Below are positions 52,973 through 62,287 of a stretch of 64,000 bases of DNA, one piece after another. Below the pieces are notes generated by a model. It did not search any database. It saw only the letters and a list, made by a program, of their open reading frames with translations, and was not told the origin of the DNA. Each line of letters starts with the position of its first letter. Within the stretch, counting starts at the first letter, position 1. The stretch spans positions 3,198,501 through 3,262,500 of the forward strand of contig NZ_CACTIA010000005.1 of assembly GCF_902712915.1 (NCBI RefSeq), given 5' to 3'. Position numbers and translations under genes: made by a program. The stretch is from Acidiphilium sp. C61. Its GTDB lineage: Bacteria > Pseudomonadota > Alphaproteobacteria > Acetobacterales > Acetobacteraceae.

Positions 52973-53740
52973 ATGGACATTCGCGACAGGGTATTTCTGA
53001 TCACCGGCGGTGGCTCCGGGCTTGGTGCGGCCGCGGCGCGTGCACTTGCCGCGCAGGGCGGGCGCGTGATGCTTGCGGATGTGGCCGAGGGGCCGGGCAT
53101 GGCGCTGGCGGCGGAACTTGGAGCGGCCGCGCGGTTCGTGCGGACGGATGTGACGGATGCCGGCCAGGCGGAGGCTGCTGTCGCGACTGCGCGGGCGGCG
53201 TTTGGCGGGCTGCACGGGCTGGTGAACTGCGCCGGAATCGTGCTGGGCGAGAAGGTGCTGGGACGCGACGGGCCGGCATCGCTCGAGCGGTTCGCACGGG
53301 TGATTTCGGTAAACCTCATCGGCACGTTCAACATTATCCGCCTCGCCGCCGCGGCGATGGCGGAAGGTGCGCCGGATGAGGGCGGCGAGCGCGGGGTGAT
53401 CGTGAACACCGCCTCGATCGCGGCGTTCGACGGGCAGATCGGCCAGGCCGCCTATGCCGCCTCGAAGGCCGGGGTGGCCGGCATGACGCTGCCGCTGGCG
53501 CGGGAGTTGGCGCGCAACGGAATCCGGGTGATGACGATCGCGCCCGGCGTGTTCGAAACCCCGATGATGGCCGGCCTGCCGGACGAGGCGCAACACACCC
53601 TCGGCGCCGCCGTACCGTTTCCGCCGCGACTCGGACGGCCGTCGGAATATGCCGCGCTGGTCTGCCATATCATCGGGAACACGATGCTGAACGGTGAAAC
53701 AATTCGGTTGGATGGTGCCTTGCGGATGGCGCCGCGCTGA
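52973..53740 (+). CDS. SDR, 3-hydroxyacyl-CoA dehydrogenase type 2-like
   Basis: The 255-residue SDR has [31 protein letters not shown], the extended [37 protein letters not shown] with Ser, Tyr and Lys, and [12 protein letters not shown]. That insert-rich pattern resembles mitochondrial 3-hydroxyacyl-CoA dehydrogenase type 2, which acts on branched-chain intermediates. The last residues are [10 protein letters not shown], as in that group. It is the last gene of the catabolic run and ends 62 bp before the tRNA gene. Confidence 0.88.
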   Translation: MDIRDRVFLITGGGSGLGAAAARALAAQGGRVMLADVAEGPGMALAAELGAAARFVRTDVTDAGQAEAAVATARAAFGGLHGLVNCAGIVLGEKVLGRDGPASLERFARVISVNLIGTFNIIRLAAAAMAEGAPDEGGERGVIVNTASIAAFDGQIGQAAYAASKAGVAGMTLPLARELARNGIRVMTIAPGVFETPMMAGLPDEAQHTLGAAVPFPPRLGRPSEYAALVCHIIGNTMLNGETIRLDGALRMAPR

Positions 53741-53802
53741 CCGGCTCCGACCCTCTTGCATCGCGGGGCGGCGGCCTGTAATACCCGGTGCACCGCATCG
53801 GC

Positions 53803-53877
53803 GGGCGCGTAGCTCAGCGGGAGAGCACTGCCTTGACATGGCAGGGGTCACAGGTTCAATCCCTGTCGCGCCCACCA
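53803..53877 (+). tRNA. tRNA-Val (anticodon GAC)
   Basis: The 75-base sequence folds as a tRNA: acceptor stem GGGCGCG / CGCGCCC, a GCTC / GAGC D stem, anticodon stem CTGCC / GGCAG with loop TTGACAT, T arm ACAGG-TTCAATC-CCTGT, discriminator A and encoded CCA. The loop reads anticodon GAC for valine. Its 3' half from the anticodon loop onward (53833-53877) is repeated inverted at 63345-63389, marking it as the integration site of the downstream element. Integration leaves the tRNA gene intact. Confidence 0.97.
53833..53877 (+). other. attL core
   Basis: This 45-base identity block (tRNA anticodon loop to CCA end) is shared with 63345-63389. Its left neighbour is the tRNA 5' half and its right neighbour is the element's P'-like arm, which is what an attL should look like. 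Crossover in a tRNA anticodon loop is usual for tyrosine integrases. Confidence 0.8.
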
Positions 53878-53945
53878 CTCAAATCCGCGAAATCACACTG
53901 TTTTCTCGAAGACGGCCCGGTTGTACCTCCGGCTTTGAGGCTGTT

Positions 53946-54143
53946 CAGCGAGCACACAGCGAGCGACGCACGCCTTGTTTCCTGCGGTTCTCAGCCGATG
54001 GGAAGCGGAGCGAGCGGCGGCATCGAGGTGATGTCCGAGATGGTGGGATAGGTCTCGGGGACGGTCGTTCGAGGCGCCTCGGCTGGCACGACTCGGTCGC
54101 AGGTACCGGCGGTAGGAACCAGCCAGCGAGCAACCAGCGAGCA
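53946..54143 (+). other. Two pairs of integrase arm-type sites (left arm)
   Basis: The 9-base motif CAGCGAGCA (one copy ends in G) occurs at 53946, 53957, 54124 and 54135, so each pair is spaced by exactly 11 bp. The same motif, also paired at 11 bp, lies on the other side of the right core at 63453-63472. Paired, helically phased direct repeats are typical of arm-type binding sites of lambda-like integrases. Confidence 0.7.
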
Positions 54144-54214
54144 GGCGCAGCCTATAGATCACGCCGTCGTGAGGCTCGGTAGGGGCGGTTACGGACGGCA
54201 GAATGCGGCGGAAC

Positions 54215-54934
54215 GGTCATCCCCACGGTCACCCAGACCGCCTGTCGGGCGCATCCTGACCGTCTCTGGACCGCTGCGGCGAGCGTCGACCGTGGCGTCG
54301 CGACTGCCGGCACTGGGTCGCGCGCGGCACGTGGGAGGAAGGTCATCCCCACGGTCATCCAGACCGTCGGCCGAGCGCAGGAGATGATCTCGGCGCCGCT
54401 GGCGCTCTGGATCATCAAGCCGGACGCTCGCCGCTGAACGGTCCCGCGAGCCGTCCTTCGGCCGTGTCCATCGGCACGCGATGCGCACGTCGATAATCGC
54501 GAGGATGTTCGGCGCATCGGATTCCGACATGGCGTCGCCCGAGAGGCCGGATCGATCCGAGAGATGCTCATCCACACCATCACCCAGATCGTCTTGCGGG
54601 AGCGCCTTGACCGTCTCGACACCGGTGCCGCGAGGAACCGGAGCGGCGGTGTCATGGCGCGCGAGAGCCGGCGGGAGGACGCGCGAGGTAGGGCGCGATG
54701 GTCACCCTCACGGTCGCAGGGACCGTCTTCCCGAGCGCCTGAGATCATCTCGGCGCCGCTGGCGCTCTGGATCATCGGCCCGGACGCCGCGAGATGAACG
54801 GTTCCGAGACCGTCTCCATGAGCATGCGCCGATGACCACGCCGATATTCGGCGCACCGGATTCCGTCATGTGGTCTGGCATGAGGGTTGGCGCGATCCGC
54901 GCGAGATGATCACTCCCACGGTCACCGAGACCGT
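54215..54934. repeat. Degenerate ~350-bp tandem array with ACGGTC-N5-GACCGT dyads (left arm)
   Basis: A consensus beginning GGTCATCCCCACGGTC recurs at 54215, 54341, 54566, 54700 and 54908 (spacings 126, 225, 134, 208), which gives a period near 350 bp. Most copies contain the dyad ACGGTC-N5-GACCGT (54225-54241, 54351-54367, 54710-54726, 54918-54934). A larger dyad with GATNATC ends around GGCGCC occurs at 54383-54416 and 54743-54776. The region from 53885 to 55104 has no credible gene. It may be a replication origin or a binding array. Confidence 0.75.
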
Positions 54935-55104
54935 CTTCCTGAGCGCTTCCCGACGATCCCCGGATCGCGGCGCGTCACAGAGGATCGCCTGCGCGCTGTG
55001 ACGGACGGTATCCGCGACCGGCTGCCGAAAGCATCGATCATGGTTGGGTGATGATCGTGTCCGTCGGCGATCACCGCTTCCTCCGGTGATCGCCTCGGGT
55101 GCCC

Positions 55105-56364
55105 CTACGCCGCCTTCTGCGGGTGAGCCTCAATGTGGACCCGCGTGTACGAGAGCGACGCGAGCCTTGCGTTCGACCATTCGCGGATGGTCTCGCCCAT
55201 CGAGACAGCGTACTGCGGCGCCTGTTCTGTGGCCGCGTGACACCGATTCCTGCGTGTCTCGGCGAGATCGATGATCGCCGTGGTGGCCGTCGGTTCGTCC
55301 ATGAGGTCCTCGGCGTCGTTCTCGTGGTTGACCGGGGCCTGCATCCCCGTGACCTCGAAGCACGCCAGCGGGCCGTGCATCTGTTCGAGTTGGTCACGCA
55401 GCCAATCGATGCGACCCGGCATGCACAGCGCCTCGCGCTTCTTCTGGCGTGCGCCCCGCGCCTGATACCGGATCAGGAATGCAGACGGGGACAAATCCAT
55501 ATAAGTAGTAATTATAGGGGTTTGTCCCCGTGTGACCTGCGCGCGCCGCAGCGCCTTCTTCGCGGCCTCCTCGGAACAGAACAGGTCCGGATAGACACGG
55601 CAGGCGTCCGAAGGCGACAGGAGCGCCGCACCGCGCCCGAGCATCTTCTCGACGACATCCGGTGTGATCTCGCGCCACGACGTCAACGTATCCACCGAGA
55701 ACGGCAGGACGACATCGTTGAGCACGAAGATGCGTGCCGGATTGTCCGCCGTTCGGTTGACGCCGCGAGCACGCCCGACCGCCTGAATCACTTCTGCGTC
55801 CGTGATCGCGCGCCGGATGCTTTCGAGTGAGGGATCGACGAAACCCTTCCGAGAAATCGGTTCGCCACGACCATCACGCATCAGGATGTAATCGACGACG
55901 TCCGTCAGCTCGGTGATCTCGGGATGCATGCCGGTCAGCGCGACCGCATGGTCACGGTGAGTATGTTGCGTCGCGAGCGGTCGGCCGATCACGAATAGAC
56001 AGTCCACCACGCCGAAAGCATCGAGACCGGCGATGGCATTGAAATGTGCCACATCGACGCCGGGGATGCCGGTGAATTCGGCTTCTGCGCCGTGATACGT
56101 GATCACCAAGCCGGTGCCGTCACCCACCTGCAGCCGAATGAAATCCCGGATGTTACGGATGCGACGGGCGCGCCGTCTGTCCTCGGCGGTGCCCCCCTCG
56201 GTAGGAAGCACGGACGTCTTGCCAAAACCACCTGTGAGGAGACCTTTCTTGTCGACCGTCGGGAGCACTTGCGTCACATGCTGATGCGGCGTGGCGGCGC
56301 GCAATGAGGCCGTCAGACGCATGTGCGGAAGGAAAGCCCTGACCTGATCAAGGGCCAGTGTGGC
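55105..56364 (-). pseudogene. Truncated inverted copy of the helicase gene (codons 431-849)
   Basis: This stretch is identical to the last 419 codons of the helicase gene at 59568-62117, read in the other direction. It starts in mid-gene at 56364, where homology stops, and keeps motif VI but lacks the P-loop and Walker B. Nine bases upstream a TTG could begin a short chimeric protein, but there is no ribosome site. It should be non-functional as a helicase. Confidence 0.92.
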
Positions 56365-56427
56365 GCAGGGCAACCCGATAGTCTATGTGCAGGCAGCAGT
56401 GCTACACTTTGACCCAATGGCCCCACG

Positions 56428-57261
56428 ATGACCGAACATCGCCCATTTTTAGAAGACGGTTCCGCGTCTGGCATATCTCGAACGGCCTTTCGGCGAATGC
56501 GGAAGGCGCAAAAGCTGGAGCTAATGATTGAGTGGTTTGGCCAAAACTACGAGGACCCCGCCGAACGCACACCCTATCAAAGCGCCGAAGGCGGCTACCT
56601 CTGGATTTGGGGAGGGCCGCATGACGCGCGTGACGTGCTATATACGAAGTTTGGGAGTTTGGTTTCAGAAGGGCTCATCGACGAAGCGGTGCAGGAGATA
56701 GAAGCTGAAGGCACGGTCGATTGGGCTTCGAAGCCTACACGTGAAGATTATGACGAAACTGCCCCCCCCGACGAACCTATCGCTCTGGATGTCTTTCTAG
56801 ACGAACCTAGCGCTGAGTACGGAACGCTCGGCGAACGTACCGCTCGTGCAGAAGCGCGGGCCGCGGTTGAACAACTTCGCGCAGAACTGGATCAGGTTCG
56901 ACCTATCGGCATTGGCCACAATCGGCCACCGGCCAGTGAGTCCGAAGCTGCAGAAGATGAGGGCGCCAACCTTGAGGAACTGCGTCATGCCGCCGCAGAA
57001 CTCAGCGCCGAACTGTCAAAATCCAAGCCGACCATCGCATTTGTTAAGCGGTGGGCGTCGCCCCTCCGGAATGCGATCATTGCAACTGCAAAGTGGGGCG
57101 CGGAAAAGCTCAACAAGGCGATAGACGCGGCAATGGCAACCGCAGGAAGCATTGTAGGGGGGGGAGCGGTCGCATGGCTCGCGAGTCTCGACCCGGCACT
57201 TCATCATGCATTCGGCGCGTTGGTGAAGTGGCTGGAAATAGCAGCCAAGCCTATTTTTTAG
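56428..57261 (+). CDS. Cargo protein of unknown function with GIGHN motif and C-terminal hydrophobic region
   Basis: The 277-residue protein has an N-terminal block with WFGQNYEDPAERTPYQSAEG and GYLWIWGGPHDARDVL (residues about 30-72). An acidic linker follows, then a helical segment and the motif IGIGHNRPP near residues 160-168. The last 60 residues hold hydrophobic stretches (TAGSIVGGGAVAWLASL). I have seen the N-terminal block and GIGHN-type motif in unannotated alphaproteobacterial proteins, without a function. Codon use is less GC-biased than the chromosome, which fits acquisition. It lies at the outer edge of the unique centre, where satellites carry cargo such as defence genes. Confidence 0.7.
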   Translation: MTEHRPFLEDGSASGISRTAFRRMRKAQKLELMIEWFGQNYEDPAERTPYQSAEGGYLWIWGGPHDARDVLYTKFGSLVSEGLIDEAVQEIEAEGTVDWASKPTREDYDETAPPDEPIALDVFLDEPSAEYGTLGERTARAEARAAVEQLRAELDQVRPIGIGHNRPPASESEAAEDEGANLEELRHAAAELSAELSKSKPTIAFVKRWASPLRNAIIATAKWGAEKLNKAIDAAMATAGSIVGGGAVAWLASLDPALHHAFGALVKWLEIAAKPIF

Positions 57262-57370
57262 ATACAAATTCAAAAGTGAACGCAGACGAGCACGTCGCGG
57301 CTTCCTATGTAACGGGACAGCCCGCAGGGCATGTCGTCGGAAAGAGAGCACCCCAAGCCCCCTGCTCCTC

Positions 57371-57817
57371 TCAGAACTGCAGATCGTAGTGCTCGTCGTG
57401 ATTGTCGGTGCAAGTCCCGATACCATGCGGATTGAGCCCCGCCTGAATCTGCATGCTGCAGGTTAGCATCGTTCCCTTGTCGCCGTGCAGGAAACCCCTC
57501 GCATTGGCCATGTTCGAGCGGACAGTAGTGAAACTTTCGCCTGAGGGAACACCGCCACCTACGTTTGCGACGCCGAAAGAACTCGCTTGGGCTGAAGGCA
57601 AAACGCCGACGTATGAACCTGTGAAGGCTTCGCCAGTCTTTTGATTGAATGCCTTCATGCCGCCCGTGTGGAACTCCTTTTGGATGGAGAAGCTCAGGAC
57701 AGTCCCGTCGTTGCTATAGATCGTGCCGGGAATCCATCCGCCTATCATCGTGCAGCCGACCAGACCAATGCTTGCGACGTACGCGATAGCACGAAAGACC
57801 AATTTCAGACGGCGCAT
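57371..57817 (-). CDS. Putative lipoprotein of unknown function (148 aa)
   Basis: The chosen ATG at 57817 follows an AAGGGA site and starts a lipoprotein signal peptide: MRRLKLVF, a hydrophobic run and the lipobox LVGC near residue 21. The mature part has polar glycine-rich strands (IYSNDGTVLSFSIQKEF, TGEAFTGSYVGVLPSA) and two later cysteines (LTCSMQ, GTCTDN). Such proteins sit in the envelope, so a role in surface exclusion or resistance to other phages is conceivable, but this is only inference. It is convergent with the GIGHN gene. Confidence 0.65.
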   Translation of the reverse strand: MRRLKLVFRAIAYVASIGLVGCTMIGGWIPGTIYSNDGTVLSFSIQKEFHTGGMKAFNQKTGEAFTGSYVGVLPSAQASSFGVANVGGGVPSGESFTTVRSNMANARGFLHGDKGTMLTCSMQIQAGLNPHGIGTCTDNHDEHYDLQF

Positions 57818-58199
57818 TACGAGTCCCTTGCACCTGCATCCAATGGCACACCTCAACAAAGCGCCGTTCTATTAGTGCCGTAATTGTATTGCAAGCGCAC
57901 CGAACTCGACATGAGGAGCCGGGGCCGACATGACCAGCGGACCACTTATCGTGGGCATTGGACGAAGAGGTCACGCCGGCTCCACAGATCGACGTTCTTG
58001 AATGATTCTTCACCGGCGCGTTGTTCGGCGATACGGCGATCCCCGGCCGAGTGAGGGTGGTGTCAGCGTAAGCCGAACCAAATGTGACGACTGGGACGCA
58101 GACCCGTTCGCGGCCGGCGCAGGTGGGAGAAGATCGCGAGCTAAATAGATATGGACGAGGCAATTCGGCCTCGGGTAAAATGCCGGAATTAGACGAAAA
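57818..58199. other. Divergent regulatory gap between lipoprotein and alpA
   Basis: This 382-bp stretch has no credible gene. It should hold the promoters of the lipoprotein gene (-) and of the alpA-primase-helicase run (+). A small hairpin, CGAGGC-N6-GCCTCG at 58156-58173, lies 27 bp before alpA and could be an operator. Confidence 0.45.
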
Positions 58200-58424
58200 A
58201 TGGATTTTCGAACCACGAACTGGCTCACGCGGGACAATTTGTCCCAAATTTTGGGAATCGCCCGTTCAACGCTGGATAACGCTGCGGCCCGTGGTTACGG
58301 ACCGCCGTTCTACCGCGTTGGGCGGCTGATTCGGTACGACGCGACCGAAGTGCAAGCGTGGATCGACGCCGGGTACACTGTCCCCAAGCGTACAGCCACG
58401 AGCGGCTTTTTCGAGACGAACTGA
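58200..58424 (+). CDS. alpA: AlpA/excisionase-type DNA-binding protein
   Basis: The 74-residue protein is a MerR-like winged helix (HTH_17). It has NWLTRDNLSQILGIARSTLDNAAARGYGPPFYRVGRLIRYDATEVQAWIDA, with the helix-turn-helix at about residues 8-28 and the wing near GRLIRYD. In satellites AlpA activates excision or the element's own operon, and related proteins serve as recombination directionality factors. It is the first gene of the plus-strand replication run, 10 bp before a strong hairpin. Confidence 0.82.
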   Translation: MDFRTTNWLTRDNLSQILGIARSTLDNAAARGYGPPFYRVGRLIRYDATEVQAWIDAGYTVPKRTATSGFFETN

Positions 58425-58434
58425 CAGAAGACTA

Positions 58435-58458
58435 CGCCCGGCGCAGACACGCCGGGCG
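58435..58458 (+). terminator. Hairpin between alpA and the primase gene
   Basis: A perfect 9-bp stem, CGCCCGGCG / CGCCGGGCG, with a CAGACA loop is followed by a T-rich tract (GATTGGGCATTATTTT). This is the form of an intrinsic terminator or attenuator and would limit expression of the primase relative to alpA. Confidence 0.6.
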
Positions 58459-58479
58459 CATTGATTGGGCATTATTTTG

Positions 58480-59568
58480 ATGAACACTTCTATTTATGAC
58501 GGCGCTGACAATGATCGAAATTTTTCATCAGCTTCAGACGCCGAACTGCATTTGATCTTGGCGGGAGAAGCGCGGTATTTCCGGTCCTCTATTTTTCGCT
58601 GTGGTTACCTTCCAGTTCCTCTCGCCAGTGCCGAGAAGGTCCCCTCGGAGCACGATTGGCCGACCAAGGCCCGTGCCCGTGCTGGCCAAACAGAGTGGAC
58701 CGATCCGATCACGGCTCGCGACTGGAACAGCGGTATTCTCTGCGCCGGCCTCTACGCCGTCGACGTGGATGTTGATGATCCGGATGCCGCCGACGAGGTA
58801 ACGGCCGCGCTGCTCGACACGCTCGGACCGTCGCCGGCAAAGCGCGTTCGCGGCCATACCTCGCCTCGATATCTCGCGCTGTACCGCGCCGAAGGCGAGT
58901 CGAGAAAGCAGAAGGTGGGTAAGGTCGACGGCTACAAGGTCGAAATCCTCGGCCTCGGCCAACAGTGCATGGTCCACGGCATCCATCCCGATCTCGGAGT
59001 CGTCGAATGGATCACGCCTGAGGGCCGCTCGGATGACGGTCTCGCGCGGGTTCCGCGTGAGACCCTGCCTCTGATCAAGGCGGTCCAGATCGCCGAGTTC
59101 CTCTCCCGGTGCCGCACGATCTTCGGCATCGGCGACGATGAGCCGAAGACGACAGACCCGGAACCGTGGGCACCGCACGGCCGCGAGCGCAGCGACTACA
59201 CCGACAACGATGTCGCCGACATCGTGGCCCACCTCCCGGCTGACACGGGCTACGATGACTGGGTCGCTGTGCTGTCTGCCATCTATCGCGCGACCGGTGG
59301 CAGCGCCCGTGGCCGCGATCTCGCTCACGAGTACAGCCGCAAGAGCCCAGCCTACCGGCACCGGTCCGTCGACGAGAAATGGTGTGCCTTTCGCCACGGT
59401 GGCGCGCTGCGGCACGATTTCGGCCATCTTCTCAACCGCGTGAAGGAGGCCGAGCCCGGCTACCTGACGCCCAGCTTCCGCGCGAAGCTCTCCTCGGCCC
59501 GTCTTGAACATGCGCCCGCATCGGCCGGGGTTCCCGCCGATCAGGTCATCATGGACGCTGATTTCTGA
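58480..59568 (+). CDS. Primase-polymerase (archaeo-eukaryotic type) with PriCT-2-like tail
   Basis: The 362-residue protein has a PrimPol-type core. Catalytic acidic residues are in YAVDVDVDDPDAADEV (Asp95-Asp100 region), and VEILGLGQQCMVHGIHP contains the His expected in this fold. Residues about 240-345 match a PriCT-2-type primase C-terminal helical domain (DYTDNDVADIVAHLPADTGYDDWVAVLSAIYRATGG). Such enzymes start DNA synthesis on plasmids and satellites. It overlaps the helicase gene by one base (TGATG), so a primase-helicase pair is made together. A TTG at 58465 is a weaker alternative start. Confidence 0.85.
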   Translation: MNTSIYDGADNDRNFSSASDAELHLILAGEARYFRSSIFRCGYLPVPLASAEKVPSEHDWPTKARARAGQTEWTDPITARDWNSGILCAGLYAVDVDVDDPDAADEVTAALLDTLGPSPAKRVRGHTSPRYLALYRAEGESRKQKVGKVDGYKVEILGLGQQCMVHGIHPDLGVVEWITPEGRSDDGLARVPRETLPLIKAVQIAEFLSRCRTIFGIGDDEPKTTDPEPWAPHGRERSDYTDNDVADIVAHLPADTGYDDWVAVLSAIYRATGGSARGRDLAHEYSRKSPAYRHRSVDEKWCAFRHGGALRHDFGHLLNRVKEAEPGYLTPSFRAKLSSARLEHAPASAGVPADQVIMDADF

Positions 59569-62117
59569 TGACCCCGGAGCAGTACGAGAAGCATATCGCG
59601 GCGGTCTGCGATCAGATTGCTGCGAAGTCGAACGCGGGTGAAGTCATCGATCCCACCGCCATCAACGCTCGGCTCGAAGCCGGGAACCCGGCCAACTGGC
59701 CGATCCACGCTCTGTGCGCCAAACTCCGGGTGCCGGGTTTCCATGGACCGCGCCACGAACCGGCTCTTGCCAGCGCGGCGGCGGTCCGCGTCAAAATGGT
59801 GCGGGAGATCCAGAACGTCATCGACAAAGTTCTGACGTGGCACCGAAGCGGAAGCGGTGACGCCGGCGTAGCCGGTCTTCATTTCGCCATGCACGTCGAT
59901 GTTGGCCTTGGAAAATCCTCCGCCGTGCGACGAGAGGTGCACCGCTTCATATCTGAGGCGCGCGCGGCCGGGAGCCCGCACCGGGTGCTCTGGCTCGTGC
60001 CCCACCATAGGCTCGCGGATGAGACACTGAAGGAGTTCAGGCTGCTCGGGATCAAAGCTATCATCTGGCGCGGTCGCGATACCATTGATCCCGGCTCGGG
60101 TCAGACAATGTGCCGTGACCTCGACGCGATCAATGAAGCGCAAGCCGTCCACGCCGACGTGGGAAAGACTGTCTGCGGCACTCAGGGAGGGCCGCAGTGC
60201 CCGTTTCGGGGTGGCTGTCAGTACTTGCAGCAGAAGCAAGCCGCCGCATCCGCCGACGTCATCATCGCGGCCACCAACGCGCTGTTTGCGCCGATCCCGA
60301 TTTCGGTCAGCGATTTCGGCATTGTGGTCGTAGACGAAGGGTTCTGGCAGCGTGGCGTACAAAAGAAGCGTGACATTACCCTTTCATCGTTCGCCTCCGA
60401 TGTACGTCGCAATCCGGTCCTCGCGAACGGCGCCGCCGATCCGAGTGGGACCCGCAAGCTCTATGGCTGGTGCACCATCGTCGAGCGTGCAGCGGCCGCC
60501 GCGGCCGAAAATGAGTTCCTAACCTCCGCATCCTTCAACGGCCTGCTGACCATCGCCGACGCGCAGGCGGCAGCCAAGCTGGAGTGGGCGCGCAAGGTGG
60601 ACACGACACGCCTACTCCGGCCGACGATGAGCGCCGCGGATCGGGAAGCGGCCTTGGACAAGGCTGCTGTGAACCGCACTCTCGCGCGCCGTGCAGAGAT
60701 GTGGCGTGCCATCGAGGCGATGCTCTCCGGCGCGGAGGACGGTCGGCTGCAGAAGATCGAGGAACGTTGCTCTTCGGGCAGGCAGGCGAAGCTGGCCCTG
60801 TACGGACGACATCAGGTCAATGAGGCCCTCTCGCGGCTTCCCATCCTACACCTCGATGCCACACTGGCCCTTGATCAGGTCAGGGCTTTCCTTCCGCACA
60901 TGCGTCTGACGGCCTCATTGCGCGCCGCCACGCCGCATCAGCATGTGACGCAAGTGCTCCCGACGGTCGACAAGAAAGGTCTCCTCACAGGTGGTTTTGG
61001 CAAGACGTCCGTGCTTCCTACCGAGGGGGGCACCGCCGAGGACAGACGGCGCGCCCGTCGCATCCGTAACATCCGGGATTTCATTCGGCTGCAGGTGGGT
61101 GACGGCACCGGCTTGGTGATCACGTATCACGGCGCAGAAGCCGAATTCACCGGCATCCCCGGCGTCGATGTGGCACATTTCAATGCCATCGCCGGTCTCG
61201 ATGCTTTCGGCGTGGTGGACTGTCTATTCGTGATCGGCCGACCGCTCGCGACGCAACATACTCACCGTGACCATGCGGTCGCGCTGACCGGCATGCATCC
61301 CGAGATCACCGAGCTGACGGACGTCGTCGATTACATCCTGATGCGTGATGGTCGTGGCGAACCGATTTCTCGGAAGGGTTTCGTCGATCCCTCACTCGAA
61401 AGCATCCGGCGCGCGATCACGGACGCAGAAGTGATTCAGGCGGTCGGGCGTGCTCGCGGCGTCAACCGAACGGCGGACAATCCGGCACGCATCTTCGTGC
61501 TCAACGATGTCGTCCTGCCGTTCTCGGTGGATACGTTGACGTCGTGGCGCGAGATCACACCGGATGTCGTCGAGAAGATGCTCGGGCGCGGTGCGGCGCT
61601 CCTGTCGCCTTCGGACGCCTGCCGTGTCTATCCGGACCTGTTCTGTTCCGAGGAGGCCGCGAAGAAGGCGCTGCGGCGCGCGCAGGTCACACGGGGACAA
61701 ACCCCTATAATTACTACTTATATGGATTTGTCCCCGTCTGCATTCCTGATCCGGTATCAGGCGCGGGGCGCACGCCAGAAGAAGCGCGAGGCGCTGTGCA
61801 TGCCGGGTCGCATCGATTGGCTGCGTGACCAACTCGAACAGATGCACGGCCCGCTGGCGTGCTTCGAGGTCACGGGGATGCAGGCCCCGGTCAACCACGA
61901 GAACGACGCCGAGGACCTCATGGACGAACCGACGGCCACCACGGCGATCATCGATCTCGCCGAGACACGCAGGAATCGGTGTCACGCGGCCACAGAACAG
62001 GCGCCGCAGTACGCTGTCTCGATGGGCGAGACCATCCGCGAATGGTCGAACGCAAGGCTCGCGTCGCTCTCGTACACGCGGGTCCACATTGAGGCTCACC
62101 CGCAGAAGGCGGCGTAG
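59568..62117 (+). CDS. SF2-type helicase / replication protein
   Basis: The 849-residue protein has the helicase motifs in order. Walker A is VGLGKSSAV (Gly113-Ser117), motif Ia-like is WLVPHHRLADE, Walker B is VVVDEGF (Asp256-Glu257), a motif III-like LHLDATL lies near residue 430, and motif VI is QAVGRARGVNR (Gln624). The cysteines CGTQGGPQCPFRGGC (residues about 200-215) may form a metal site. With the upstream primase it probably drives element replication. Its C-terminal half (from codon 431) is duplicated in inverted orientation at the left end; this copy is the intact one. Confidence 0.82.
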   Translation: MTPEQYEKHIAAVCDQIAAKSNAGEVIDPTAINARLEAGNPANWPIHALCAKLRVPGFHGPRHEPALASAAAVRVKMVREIQNVIDKVLTWHRSGSGDAGVAGLHFAMHVDVGLGKSSAVRREVHRFISEARAAGSPHRVLWLVPHHRLADETLKEFRLLGIKAIIWRGRDTIDPGSGQTMCRDLDAINEAQAVHADVGKTVCGTQGGPQCPFRGGCQYLQQKQAAASADVIIAATNALFAPIPISVSDFGIVVVDEGFWQRGVQKKRDITLSSFASDVRRNPVLANGAADPSGTRKLYGWCTIVERAAAAAAENEFLTSASFNGLLTIADAQAAAKLEWARKVDTTRLLRPTMSAADREAALDKAAVNRTLARRAEMWRAIEAMLSGAEDGRLQKIEERCSSGRQAKLALYGRHQVNEALSRLPILHLDATLALDQVRAFLPHMRLTASLRAATPHQHVTQVLPTVDKKGLLTGGFGKTSVLPTEGGTAEDRRRARRIRNIRDFIRLQVGDGTGLVITYHGAEAEFTGIPGVDVAHFNAIAGLDAFGVVDCLFVIGRPLATQHTHRDHAVALTGMHPEITELTDVVDYILMRDGRGEPISRKGFVDPSLESIRRAITDAEVIQAVGRARGVNRTADNPARIFVLNDVVLPFSVDTLTSWREITPDVVEKMLGRGAALLSPSDACRVYPDLFCSEEAAKKALRRAQVTRGQTPIITTYMDLSPSAFLIRYQARGARQKKREALCMPGRIDWLRDQLEQMHGPLACFEVTGMQAPVNHENDAEDLMDEPTATTAIIDLAETRRNRCHAATEQAPQYAVSMGETIREWSNARLASLSYTRVHIEAHPQKAA

Positions 62118-62287
62118 GGGCACCCGAGGCGATCACCGGAGGAAGCGGTGATCGCCGACGGACACGATCATCACCCAACCATGATCGATGCTTTCGGCAG
62201 CCGGTCGCGGATACCGTCCGTCACAGCGCGCAGGCGATCCTCTGTGACGCGCCGCGATCCGGGGATCGTCGGGAAGCGCTCAGGAAG

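Larger units (their letters stand above)
53833..56364 (+). repeat. Left arm of the 2,532-bp perfect inverted repeat
   Basis: Every position x here pairs with 117222 minus x in the right arm, with no insertion or mismatch found in the stretches compared. The outer edge is the tRNA anticodon loop. The inner edge is inside the helicase gene, at codon 431. Confidence 0.97.

Noticed and set aside
54481..54909. Several small open frames in the repeat array of each arm
   Set aside because: Their composition follows the tandem repeats, there are no ribosome sites, and the reading frames exist only because stops are rare.
54215..54934. CRISPR array
   Set aside because: Units are uneven (126-225 bp), degenerate and contain dyads; there are no regular spacers and no cas genes.
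58084..58329. An 81-codon frame overlapping alpA
   Set aside because: It is in a different frame from the clear AlpA helix-turn-helix and has no homology features.
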